From an uncultured Eubacteriales bacterium (GTDB lineage Bacteria > Bacillota > Clostridia > Lachnospirales > Lachnospiraceae), in assembly GCA_949292725.1 (NCBI GenBank), contig CASFAQ010000002.1, forward strand, positions 1 to 56,122: a DNA stretch of 56,122 bases, given 5' to 3'. Below, in pieces: positions 15,454-24,034 of the stretch. Every line of letters starts with the position of its first letter. Within the stretch, counting starts at the first letter, position 1. Under the pieces are notes generated by a model. That model searched no databases. It had not been told where the DNA came from and saw only the letters and a list, made by a program, of their open reading frames with translations. The position numbers and the translations under genes were made by a program.

Positions 15454-16668
15454 ATGAGAAACCAATATAATAAAACAATTACCGCCTGCTTTGTCGGATA
15501 TGTTGTACAGGCGGTCGTTAACAATTTTGTACCTTTGCTATTTTTACATTTTCAAACCACTTATGAGATCCCTCTTTCTCAGATTACTCTTTTGGTGACC
15601 TTTAATTTTGGAATCCAGCTTTTGATGGATCTCGTGTCCGTTGTATTCGTGGATAAAATCGGCTACCGGGCATCTATGATCCTCGCTCACGCATTAACAG
15701 CTTCAGGGCTTCTTTCTCTCACAATACTTTCGGAGGTTCTTCCGGTTCCGTTCTCAGGTATTTTAATTTCCGTGATGATCTATGCTGTCGGTGGCGGATT
15801 ATTGGAAGTTCTCGTCAGCCCGGTTGTAGAAGCGTGCCCTTCCGATAATAAAGAAAAAGCAATGAGTATGCTGCACTCATTTTACTGCTGGGGACAGGCG
15901 GGGGTTGTGCTTATTTCAACTCTGTTTTTCTTCGTGGCAGGTATCGATAACTGGAAAATTCTCGCAATTGTCTGGGCGCTTCTTCCAGTTTGCAATGCCA
16001 TAGTTTTTGCGAAAGTCCCCATAGCGCCCTTGATTAAAGAAGGGGATTCCGGATTGAAAATCAAGGAATTGTTCCGACTGAAAGTTTTTTGGATTTTATG
16101 TATCATGATGCTTTGCGCCGGCGACAGCGAACAGGCGGTGAGCCAGTGGGCTTCCACCTTTGCCGAAACAGGCCTTGGTATTTCCAAAACACTAGGAGAT
16201 TTAGCGGGTCCAATGGCGTTTGCGGTTTTGATGGGGCTTTCCAGATTATTTTACGGCAAATTAGGGCATCGCATCAATTTAGATCGCTTTATGATTGCCA
16301 GCAGCATCCTGTGTATTTTTTCTTATCTTGGCATTTCTCTTTTGAGACTTCCCTAGCTGAGTTTGATTGCTTGCGCACTTTGCGGCTTGTCTGTAGGCAT
16401 TATGTGGCCGGGGACTTTCAGCAAAGCATCGTCCGCATTGCCAAAGGGCGGGACGGCTATGTTCGCACTGCTTGCCCTTGCGGGTGATCTGGGTTGTTCG
16501 GGAGGCCCAACGCTGGTTGGGATGGTCTCTGATCAAATGGGAAACAGTTTAAAGCTTGGTATTTTGGCCGGCGTAATTTTCCCAATTATACCTTTGGTTG
16601 GGGTCTTCCTCTGCCGAAAGGCAGTAAAGCAAGAACATGATTTTGAAAACAAGAGAGTGAGGTATTGA
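15454..16668 (+). pseudogene. MFS transporter interrupted by one in-frame TAG
   Basis: The frame from 15454 runs through hydrophobic segments of a major facilitator protein, is stopped by TAG at 16354-16356, and continues in the same frame to 16668, giving 404 sense codons in all. The join reads LLRLP-stop-LSLIACALCGLSVG, inside a transmembrane helix; a Trp codon (TGG to TAG) would restore a normal sequence. The first part alone has about 9 of 12 helices. It resembles FucP/sugar-type MFS proteins only loosely. The divergent AraC gene and downstream DUF1349 gene suggest a carbohydrate-uptake operon. Confidence 0.8.
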
Positions 16669-16671
16669 ACG

Positions 16672-17271
16672 ATGGAATTTTTAAAAAGCAGCCCAAAATG
16701 GATAAGGCAACCGAAAGAGGTAAAAATCGACGGCCAGAAGGTAATCGTGACCACAGAAAAGGGCACTGATTTATGGGCACGCACTTATTATGGCTTTCAA
16801 AATGACAATGCCCCGGTATTCCAAATCGAAACAAGCGAAAAGTATTTTTCGTTTATTGTGAAAACAGAATTCGAGAGTTCCTGTCGGTTTGATCAGTGCG
16901 GCGTTGTTATGTATTTGAACAGTGATAACTGGTTTAAGGCTTCTATTGAATATGAAGATGACAAAATTCAAAGGCTCGGAAGCGTCGTAACGAATCACGG
17001 ATATTCTGATTGGGCCACAACAGATATATCCTCAGACATAAAGCATATGTGGTATCGTTTTTCGCGCAGAGAAAGCGATTATTGTATCGAAAACAGTGAA
17101 GACGGAATCCACTACAAGCAAATGCGGATTTTTCATATGTGGGAAGGTTCTGGTAAAATCACTTACGGGATCTACGCTTGCAGTCCGACGGAGGGATCTT
17201 ACCAAGCAACTTTCTCCTCTATGCAGATTACGGATTGTCAATGGAAAAGTGATTCAGATTGGAAAATTTAA
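16672..17271 (+). CDS. DUF1349 concanavalin-like protein
   Basis: A 199-residue protein of the DUF1349 family with a lectin-like jelly-roll fold. It contains the pattern FSFIVKTEFESSCRFDQCGV, then MYLNSDNWFKASIEYEDD and MWYRFSRRESDYCIENSEDG. There is no signal peptide, so it is cytoplasmic. It starts 4 bp after the MFS stop, so it is in that operon. It may act on intracellular sugars; no activity is established. A second DUF1349 gene follows but is cut short. Confidence 0.82.
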   Translation: MEFLKSSPKWIRQPKEVKIDGQKVIVTTEKGTDLWARTYYGFQNDNAPVFQIETSEKYFSFIVKTEFESSCRFDQCGVVMYLNSDNWFKASIEYEDDKIQRLGSVVTNHGYSDWATTDISSDIKHMWYRFSRRESDYCIENSEDGIHYKQMRIFHMWEGSGKITYGIYACSPTEGSYQATFSSMQITDCQWKSDSDWKI

Positions 17272-17292
17272 AGGGAATTTCGGAGATACCAA

Positions 17293-17514
17293 ATGCTGCA
17301 ATTTAAATGGATGAACGAGAGTTCTATAGAAAAAACAGGAGACTGTTGGAAAATAGCCGCGCTCCCTAAAAGTGATTTTTTCTGCAACAATGAAACAGTA
17401 GGCAAAGAAGGAATTACTCCCGCATCGTTAAGCAACGCGCCGTTTTATTACACGGAAGTTTCCGGGGACTTTGTTATGAGAGTAAAAGTTTCGCTCGATT
17501 TTAAGTCCGCCTGC
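17293..17514 (+). pseudogene. Second DUF1349 gene, truncated
   Basis: ATG 17293 with ggag upstream starts a protein resembling DUF1349: FKWMNESSIEKTGDCWKIAA and APFYYTEVSGDFVMRVKVSL. After DFKSACSC the family sequence ends and the frame runs into antisense serine-recombinase sequence, stopping at 17586. About 74 residues of the usual 180-200 remain. The break is at about 17514. Confidence 0.75.
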
Positions 17515-17606
17515 TCCTGCTGGTATTTCCCAAGCATACGGGTAAAGTTGGCTTCGCTGATCTTGCCCGAAATGCTGTCCTCATAGAGCTTGTAAATACC
17601 GATGAA
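17513..17606 (-). pseudogene. Serine recombinase fragment
   Basis: The reverse strand reads FIGIYKLYEDSISGKISEA, then NFTRMLGKYQQEQ. This segment is typical of the middle of large serine recombinases of the Tn4451/TnpX type. Only about 31 codons remain, fused to the broken DUF1349 gene on one side and the IS21 end on the other. It marks a past excision or deletion by a mobile element. Confidence 0.65.
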
Positions 17607-18089
17607 TTAGTGCATACTGCACGGTCATAGAGTGCACGCTTTCCGGTGTTTCAGTGCACGCTTTCCGCTGCATAGTGCATGGATATGGATTAGTCCTATA
17701 ATGAAGATGGCACACATACGTGTGACTATCATTTATAGGAGGTTCAAAAACTATGGTTGATTATCGAGAGATTCTGAGGCTTGATAACCTCGGATATACC
17801 AAGAAAGACATTGCATCCAGTGTACACAGTTCCAGAAACACCGTTTCTGAAGTTCTAACACTAGCCGGAAATCTTCATGTTTGCTGGCCACTAGATGACG
17901 ATGTCACCAATCAGTCTCTGGAAAAACAGAGTACTGCCTGGAAGCCGGTTCAGCCGGTAAAAAACCTTACATGAGCACACAGTTCAATGATAACTATCGT
18001 AAGTGGGCTCGTATTACCAAAGCAACAAACTATCAAAGTATCTATGAGGAAACGCTGCTTTTACGCACTCCACCCCGTGTGTACTTATT
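17607..18089 (+). pseudogene. IS21-family element remnant with truncated IstA
   Basis: The left end carries repeated terminal words: gtgcacgctttccg occurs at 17632-17645 and 17654-17667 (22-bp period), as in IS21 multiple terminal repeats. ATG 17753 has aggagg and starts an IstA-like frame: VDYREILRLDNLGYTKKDIA, then SSRNTVSEVL and WPLDDDVTNQSLE. A deletion then shifts the frame; the IstA sequence resumes as EYCLEAGSAGKKPYMSTQFN and NYRKWARITKAT before breaking off. The DDE core and IstB are absent. The remnant is dead. Confidence 0.75.
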
Positions 18090-18265
18090 TTAATTCTCTG
18101 TTTCAGGCAGCCAATCTATTAAATTTCTGACCTGTATTCCGTTGTAATTGCCTACTGTCAGCACATCTGCTGTGAGTACGACTTTCTCGTAATTGTCCCT
18201 GATATTTTCAAGAGGCCGCATTTCCTGTTCGAAGGTTTCTTTTGCAGCCATATCTTCCGGTTAGT
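18090..18265 (-). pseudogene. C-terminal fragment of an AAA_14/DUF4143 ATPase
   Basis: The minus strand from about 18265 reads MAAKETFEQEMRPLENIRDN, then YEKVVLTADVLTVGNYNGIQ and NLIDWLPE before a stop at 18090. This matches the C-terminal end of AAA_14/DUF4143 proteins, where ET/F-E-RE-PL, DNY-K and a final I-DWL are recurrent. An in-frame stop precedes it at about 18265. It does not derive from the intact gene at 13142. Confidence 0.6.
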
Positions 18266-18515
18266 AAGGTCGCCAAATATCCTGACAGCATATATTATTC
18301 AAAAAAATAATGAATTGCTCCGATTTCGGAACATCATCAACAGTAGTAGAAAAATTCTTTGACAATTAAGGATAATAGGACATAATAAAAAAAGCATATG
18401 TGATTTGCCTCGTGCCAAACTATGAGTTATTCGCCACGTTGGAGAAGAGCTTTTTGAAAATTTCATTGAAATAAATATGCTTGAGGATTCGCTCGGTTCT
18501 CGCCTGTTTGCAAAC

Positions 18516-18640
18516 ACAAAATCTATCGAGGACTTCCTGATGTGGTGAATTCCTATCTTGAAAAAAAGAACATTCAGTCGGTCCGTGAGATACAAAGAGA
18601 AATTCACGACTATTACACCGCAGATGCTTCCGAGTTTATT
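18516..18640 (+). pseudogene. Internal fragment of another AAA_14/DUF4143 ATPase
   Basis: One frame reads KIYRGLPDVVNSYLEKKNIQ, then SVREIQREIHDYYTADASEF. This is the GGLP-x-VV...REIQ...I...Y...DxS signature near the middle of DUF4143 ATPases. There is no start, and the sequence runs into the 3' end of the convergent XRE gene. The stretch 18266-18515 between the two fragments holds no gene I can identify. Confidence 0.55.
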
Positions 18641-18977
18641 ATAGCATCTTATACCTGTCTATCTCCAGCAGAATACCGTAAAGCTTTACCTGTTCATCCT
18701 TCGTTTTGGTGGATAAGAACTCGTAACATTCCAAAGGAATGTTCTCGGAGCCTGCCTGTCCGTCGCTAATCTTTTCAAACAGTTTGGAAAGAGATATATC
18801 AAGAGCGTTTGCTATCTTCTGAGTGCTTTCAAGAGTTGCGTTCTTCTCACCTCGTTCAAGCTGTCCTATGTAAGCCGGGTGACAGCCCGAGAGTTCTGCA
18901 AGTTTTTCCTGACTTAATCCAAGATTAACTCTGTAGTTTCGTATTCTTTGTCCCACGAATTTGGCAATTTCACTCAT
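18639..18977 (-). CDS. XRE-family helix-turn-helix regulator
   Basis: A 112-residue regulator with a Cro/CI helix-turn-helix at about residues 8-63 (RIRNYRVNLGLSQEKLAELS, then GCHPAYIGQLERGEKNATLE). The short C-terminal part has helices with TKTKDEQVKLYGILLEIDRY. Start ATG 18977 follows ggaaggt. It sits at the border between the mobile-DNA graveyard and the stable chromosome, facing away from the sortase gene. The tandem promoters on the other side are candidate targets. Confidence 0.85.
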   Translation of the reverse strand: MSEIAKFVGQRIRNYRVNLGLSQEKLAELSGCHPAYIGQLERGEKNATLESTQKIANALDISLSKLFEKISDGQAGSENIPLECYEFLSTKTKDEQVKLYGILLEIDRYKML

Positions 18978-19046
18978 GATCAGAACCTTCCTTTTGCATA
19001 ATATCTGTAAATATTAATCTATAAATAATGGCATTAATATTCTATA

Positions 19047-19210
19047 AACTATTGATATTAATTAAGGTATATGATATACTACAAATATTATAAATAAATG
19101 AATGGTGACTGATAGAGCATTCAGGGTGGGAGAGAAAGTAATATTGAGAAATATATATTTAACTTATTTAACTATTGATATTATTCCAAACATATGATAT
19201 ACTACAAGTA
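19047..19210 (+). promoter_or_regulatory. Duplicated extended -10 promoters upstream of sortase B
   Basis: Two nearly identical elements 123 bp apart. P1 has TTGATA (19052-19057), 17 bp, TATACT (19075-19080). P2 has TTGATA (19175-19180), 17 bp, TATACT (19198-19203). Both carry atga before the -10 (extended -10) and identical flanks: aactattgatatta before and atatgatatactacaa after. The interval 18978-19286 holds no gene. P1 would give a longer leader than P2. Confidence 0.7.
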
Positions 19211-19286
19211 TCGCGATACATATTTTTGTTGCTGTGCGCCGATATACATGCTATTATGTTCATAATATATCTGGGAGAGGATCTGT

Positions 19287-20048
19287 ATGAAAAAAAGCAT
19301 ATATACCGTCATCCTTATAATCTTACTCTTTGTGATGGTCTTTAGCGGAGCAAAGATTGTGGGTTATTATGGTGAAGCGTACACACAGAAGAAGATGTAT
19401 GACGAGGTAGCCAAAATGGTTGAATGGAACAATAAGGGTAACACGGGGGCATTGGAGCGGGAAACGGCTTCAATGCTTTCTGCTTATGTAGAGCTTTTTA
19501 ACAGAAATAGTGATGTAGTAGGCTGGATAAAGATTGAGGATACTCCGATAGACTACCCGGTCATGCAGTCGCCTGATGAGCCGGACTTCTATCTGAATCA
19601 CGGATTTGACAGGGAGTATACGGTCTATGGCTGCCCTTATGCGAGTGAAAGCTGTGACGTCCTGAAACCCTCGGACAATATTATCATCTACGGACACCAT
19701 ATGAAGAACGGTTCGATGTTTGCGGGTCTTGATAAGTTTATGGACAAGGAGTTCTGGGAGAAGCATGGAACCTTTCGGTTCGATACATTATATGAAAAAC
19801 AGTCATATGAGATAGTTGCCGTTTTTAAAACGGCGGTGGATACGGGCGAGGAAGATGAATTTGAATATTACCGGTTCGTGGACGCCGGGGATGAGGAAGA
19901 GTTTGATGATTATATAAGGCGGGCGAAGGAACTTGCGCTGTACGATACAGGCATTTCGGCAGTATACGGCGATAAGCTTGTTACTCTTTCGACCTGTGAG
20001 TATTCCGAAAAGAACGGAAGGCTCGTAGTGGTTGCGAAGAAAATATGA
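19287..20048 (+). CDS. srtB: Class B sortase
   Basis: Membrane-anchored cysteine transpeptidase that attaches surface proteins to the cell wall or builds polymers. It has 253 residues. An N-terminal signal-anchor (about residues 5-24) is followed by the class B catalytic domain: W80 in DVVGWIKIEDTPIDYPV, His in IIIYGHHMKNGSMFAGL (137/138), Cys237 in LVTLSTCEYS and Arg245 in NGRLVVV. All three catalytic residues are present. No sortase substrate with a clear C-terminal sorting signal is seen nearby; the broken surface gene at 24821 is the only large cell-surface candidate. Confidence 0.93.
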   Translation: MKKSIYTVILIILLFVMVFSGAKIVGYYGEAYTQKKMYDEVAKMVEWNNKGNTGALERETASMLSAYVELFNRNSDVVGWIKIEDTPIDYPVMQSPDEPDFYLNHGFDREYTVYGCPYASESCDVLKPSDNIIIYGHHMKNGSMFAGLDKFMDKEFWEKHGTFRFDTLYEKQSYEIVAVFKTAVDTGEEDEFEYYRFVDAGDEEEFDDYIRRAKELALYDTGISAVYGDKLVTLSTCEYSEKNGRLVVVAKKI

Positions 20049-20072
20049 ATCGAATAGAAAAAAATGCTTGAC

Positions 20073-20094
20073 GTAGCATATTGTGGTATGCTAC
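20073..20094 (+). terminator. Hairpin after srtB
   Basis: Perfect 8-bp stem gtagcata/tatgctac with loop ttgtgg, 24 bp after the srtB stop. The T-tract is weak (attctattt), so it may be a weak terminator or an mRNA-stabilising hairpin. Confidence 0.45.
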
Positions 20095-20202
20095 ATTCTA
20101 TTTGGATATCAGGGAGTAGTTTGCATCCGAACGCCCGGATGTTGTACTGTTCGTCATCACGCTGTATACATATTACAGCCGGGCTGTACACTGCGAAGAA
20201 AC

Positions 20203-20248
20203 AAGACTTATATTGCATTTATTTTTGTGCAATAAAAGTCTTTTTTTT
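20203..20248 (+). terminator. Strong terminator before the P-type ATPase
   Basis: Stem aagactta-tattgca with tgcaata-aaagtctt (20203-20217 with 20228-20242), followed by a run of T. It ends about 32 bp before the ATPase start. The sequence 20095-20202 holds no gene I can support. Confidence 0.75.
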
Positions 20249-20279
20249 GTTCATACTAAGACAAGAATAGGAGAGAAAG

Positions 20280-22940
20280 ATGAAAGAATACTGGAAGTAC
20301 GGCGCCAAACAGCTGGAAGAAGAATTTGGAACGCCTAAGGAGGGTCTTAGCGACGCTCAGGTTGAGAAAATTCGCAGTATAAAGGGAGAGAATCTGCTGG
20401 CAGAGGAAAAACGCCCCGGAATCCTCAAGGTGTTTATCAGTCAGTTTGCGGACCTTCTGATAATCATTCTTATCGTGGCTGCGATTATTTCGATGTTCTC
20501 GGGCAATGTAGAGAGTACGATAGTTATCGTCATGGTGCTGATAATGAACGCGGCGCTTGGAACCGCGCAGCATCAGAAGGCGCAGAAGTCGTTAGACAGC
20601 CTTAAGCAGTTGTCGTCGCCTAATGCCAAGGTTATAAGAAATGGCAGGAAGATGGAGGTGCCGTCAAGGGAAATCGTTCCCGGCGACCTGCTCATCTTAG
20701 AGGCGGGCGATCTGATAGTTGCTGACGGAAGAATCATTAAGAACTATTCGCTTCAGGTCAATGAAAGTGCGCTGACCGGTGAGTCTGCTAATGTAGACAA
20801 AAGCGATGAGACTTTAGAGGGTAACGTGGCTTTGGCAGACCGTGTGAATATGGTGCATTCGGGAAGTCTCGTCACTTATGGAAGGGCAGAGGTCATTATA
20901 ACCTCCACCGGCATGGAGACGGAGATTGGAAAAATCGCAGGAATGATGAATGCCATAAAGGACAGGAAGACGCCGTTACAGGTCAGTCTGGACCAGTTCT
21001 CGGGAAGACTTGCGGCAATGATTATGATCATAAGCCTGTTCGTATTTCTGTTGTGCGCATTTTATAGGAAGGATCCTATTCTCGATTCCATGATGTTTGC
21101 CGTTGCGCTTGCGGTTGCAGCGATTCCTGAGGCGTTAAGCTCCATAGTGACGATCGTTCAGGCGATGGGAACGCAGAAGATGGCAAGGGAAAATGCGATA
21201 ATCAAGGATCTTAAAGCTGTAGAAAGCCTTGGCTGCGTATCGGTTATATGTTCCGATAAGACTGGAACCCTTACGCAGAATAAGATGACGGTGCAGAAGA
21301 TATATATTGACGGTGCAGAGATTATGCCTTCGCAGATAGATCTTCGCAATCAGCTGCACAGATATCTTCTATATAACGCGGTACTTACCAATGATTCAAG
21401 CATCGACAACGGAAAAGGAATCGGCGACCCTACAGAATACGCGCTCCTTGAGATGCTTAAAGATATACCGGCGCCGGATGACGGACTGCGCGGCGATAAG
21501 GGCATCGACGAGAATCTGATAAGGCAGCTTATGGACCGTATCGAGGAAATACCGTTTGACTCATCCCGTAAGCTTATGAGTACCAAATATGCGCTGCATG
21601 GAAAGAATACGGTTCTTACAAAGGGCGCTGTGGATGTGCTCCTTGACAGATGCGATTATATCCGTACGGGCGAAGGAGTCCGCCCTATGATGGAGGAGGA
21701 CAAAGATGTTATACGCAGGCAGAATGAGAAATTCTCAGAACAGGGATTAAGAGTGCTTGCATTTGCATATAAAGAGACGGACGAGGCTCTGACACTGGAA
21801 AATGAAGACCATTTCATATTCAAGGGTCTTATCGCAATGATGGACCCGCCGAGACCTGAGGCTGTAAAGGCAGTTTCGGACGCTTCGCGCGCAGGCATCA
21901 TGACCGTGATGATCACGGGAGACCATAAGGTAACGGCAACGGCCATCGCCCGATCGATAGGCATATTCAGGGATGGGGACATGGCGGTTACGGGACTTGA
22001 GCTTGACGCCATGAGCGATGATGAGCTCGATGAGAAGCTTGCGAGGATATCGGTGTATGCCAGGGTTTCGCCGGAGAATAAGATACGTATCGTAGAGGCA
22101 TGGCAGAGGAAGGGCAAGATCGTATCCATGACCGGAGACGGCGTCAATGACGCACCGGCGCTTAAGCGTGCGGACATAGGAGTTGCAATGGGTATAACCG
22201 GAACTGAGGTGTCCAAGGATGCGGCGGCAATGATACTTTCAGATGATAACTTTGCAACCATCATAAAGGCAGTTATCAACGGAAGAAATGTATACCGTAA
22301 TATCCAGAATGCGATACTGTTCCTGCTCTCGGGTAATATGGCCGGAATCCTTTCGGTACTGTATGCTTCGATTGCCGGACTTCCGATGCCATTTGAACCG
22401 GTACACCTATTGTTTATCAATCTGCTTACGGATTCGCTTCCGGCCATTGCAATCGGAATGGAATCCACGGATGATACGCTTCTTGATGATAAACCGAGGG
22501 ACCCTGCAAAGGGAATCCTTACAAAGAGCTTTATAGCGAAGATATTCGGACAGGGACTTCTTATCGCTATCGCGGTTATGACGGCGTATTATGTCGGACT
22601 TGGGGATGATAATAATGCAGGACTGGCTGCTACGATGGCATTTGCGGTACTGACATTTGCAAGACTCTTCCACGGATTTAACTGCAGAAGCAAGCTGTCC
22701 ATGTATAGAGCGGGACTTTTGTCGAACCGTTACAGCATAGGAGCATTCTTAGTGGGCGTGTGTCTGCTTGCCATCGTTTTATTTGTTCCGTTCTTTGAGA
22801 GACTCTTTAGCGTTGCGGCAACTACGTCAGTCCAGATTGTTGTCATTGTAGGACTTTCATTTGCACCTACGCTTATTATTCAGATAGTTAAGATGTGCGC
22901 CGAGAGCATAACGCGCAGAAAGAAGAAGGAGGATAAGTAG
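20280..22940 (+). CDS. Cation-transporting P-type ATPase, calcium type
   Basis: An 886-residue type II P-ATPase. The N-terminal cation-ATPase segment (residues 1-60) is followed by TGES (166-169), the ion-site helix VAAIPEALSSIV (279-290), the phosphorylation site DKTGTLTQNKM with Asp326, MITGDHKVTA, GDGVNDAPALKRADIG (about 620-636) and NLLTDSLPAIAIGM (about 714). The PE-A-L ion site and overall length fit SERCA/PMR1-type calcium pumps, though manganese or other cations are possible. It is followed by pit at 1 bp distance, so calcium export may be tied to phosphate import. Confidence 0.92.
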   Translation: MKEYWKYGAKQLEEEFGTPKEGLSDAQVEKIRSIKGENLLAEEKRPGILKVFISQFADLLIIILIVAAIISMFSGNVESTIVIVMVLIMNAALGTAQHQKAQKSLDSLKQLSSPNAKVIRNGRKMEVPSREIVPGDLLILEAGDLIVADGRIIKNYSLQVNESALTGESANVDKSDETLEGNVALADRVNMVHSGSLVTYGRAEVIITSTGMETEIGKIAGMMNAIKDRKTPLQVSLDQFSGRLAAMIMIISLFVFLLCAFYRKDPILDSMMFAVALAVAAIPEALSSIVTIVQAMGTQKMARENAIIKDLKAVESLGCVSVICSDKTGTLTQNKMTVQKIYIDGAEIMPSQIDLRNQLHRYLLYNAVLTNDSSIDNGKGIGDPTEYALLEMLKDIPAPDDGLRGDKGIDENLIRQLMDRIEEIPFDSSRKLMSTKYALHGKNTVLTKGAVDVLLDRCDYIRTGEGVRPMMEEDKDVIRRQNEKFSEQGLRVLAFAYKETDEALTLENEDHFIFKGLIAMMDPPRPEAVKAVSDASRAGIMTVMITGDHKVTATAIARSIGIFRDGDMAVTGLELDAMSDDELDEKLARISVYARVSPENKIRIVEAWQRKGKIVSMTGDGVNDAPALKRADIGVAMGITGTEVSKDAAAMILSDDNFATIIKAVINGRNVYRNIQNAILFLLSGNMAGILSVLYASIAGLPMPFEPVHLLFINLLTDSLPAIAIGMESTDDTLLDDKPRDPAKGILTKSFIAKIFGQGLLIAIAVMTAYYVGLGDDNNAGLAATMAFAVLTFARLFHGFNCRSKLSMYRAGLLSNRYSIGAFLVGVCLLAIVLFVPFFERLFSVAATTSVQIVVIVGLSFAPTLIIQIVKMCAESITRRKKKEDK

Positions 22941-22941
22941 A

Positions 22942-24000
22942 ATGGGATACGATATCTCGTTTGCATTTTTTCTGGAACAGTTAGGAAACCATCCGGAGTT
23001 ACTTGTATCAGTTCTTCTGACGCTTGGAGTAATATTTGTCAACGGATGGACGGATGCGCCTAACGCCATAGCAACCTGCGTGTCTACGCGCTGTATCAAT
23101 GTAAATAAAGCGATAGTAATGGCTGCGGTATGTAATTTTCTTGGAGTTATAGTGATGACCATGGTCAATGCCAAGGTTGCGATGACCATTAAGAATATGG
23201 TGAATTTTGGTGGTGACAACCACGACGCCCTTATCGCATTGTGCGCCGCGATGGCGGCTATCGTGCTATGGGCCGTGGGAGCGTGGTACTTTGGGATACC
23301 TACGAGCGAAAGCCACGCGCTTATAGCAGGACTTACCGGAGCGGCGATTGCACTTCAGGGCAATATATCCGGAGTAAACGGCTCCGAGTGGCTAAAGGTC
23401 GTATACGGACTTGTTATATCAACCGTTATAGGATTTGCGATGGGATATGTGGTGTGTAAGATTATATCCGTCGCCTGCGCCGGCGCCGACAGGGATAAGG
23501 CAAATACATTCTTTACCGGCGGACAGGTTGCGGGAGGCGCTGCCATGGCGTTTGTACACGGAGCGCAGGACGGACAGAAATTCCTTGGCGTCCTTCTGCT
23601 TGGATTTTTCCTCGTAAATGGAATCGACGATACTAGCGGTGCGGTCATTCCGATATGGATGATGATATTGTGCTCGGTTATAATGGGCGTCGGAACTTCA
23701 ATAGGCGGCAAAAAGATTATCAAATCCGTAGGAATGGACATGGTAAAGCTTGAAAAATATCAGGGCTTTTCCGCAGATATAGCGGCGTCCATATGCATAT
23801 TTGTATCCACTATATCGGGTATACCGGTAAGTACCACTCATGTAAAGACGACCTCGATAATGGGAGTTGGAGCGGTAAAGAGAATGTCTGCCATCAATTA
23901 TAAGGTGGTTAAGGAAATGGTGCTTGCATGGGCGCTCACATTCCCGGGCTGCGGTCTCATAGGATTCATTATGGCCAAATTGTTTCTTATTATATTCTAA
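22942..24000 (+). CDS. pit: Low-affinity inorganic phosphate transporter, Pit family
   Basis: A 352-residue multi-span permease for metal-phosphate. The signature NGWTDAPNAIATCVSTR near residues 34-50 and GIPVSTTHVKTTSIMGVGA near the C-terminus are the two inverted Pit repeats. FVHGAQDGQKFLG is also characteristic. The start ATG 22942 lies directly after the ATPase stop with aggagg in the overlap. The gene is co-transcribed with the ATPase upstream and the DUF47 gene downstream, the usual partner of Pit. Confidence 0.93.
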   Translation: MGYDISFAFFLEQLGNHPELLVSVLLTLGVIFVNGWTDAPNAIATCVSTRCINVNKAIVMAAVCNFLGVIVMTMVNAKVAMTIKNMVNFGGDNHDALIALCAAMAAIVLWAVGAWYFGIPTSESHALIAGLTGAAIALQGNISGVNGSEWLKVVYGLVISTVIGFAMGYVVCKIISVACAGADRDKANTFFTGGQVAGGAAMAFVHGAQDGQKFLGVLLLGFFLVNGIDDTSGAVIPIWMMILCSVIMGVGTSIGGKKIIKSVGMDMVKLEKYQGFSADIAASICIFVSTISGIPVSTTHVKTTSIMGVGAVKRMSAINYKVVKEMVLAWALTFPGCGLIGFIMAKLFLIIF

Positions 24001-24034
24001 ATGTATACATATAATCTGATAGGAGAGATGAAAA

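Noticed and set aside
20064..20270. A 68-codon frame between srtB and the ATPase
   Set aside because: It spans two hairpins with a T-run and has no ribosome-binding site.
21656..22468. A 270-codon minus-strand open frame inside the P-type ATPase
   Set aside because: The plus strand there encodes unmistakable ATPase motifs; the antisense product is Ser/Ile-rich without a recognisable domain.
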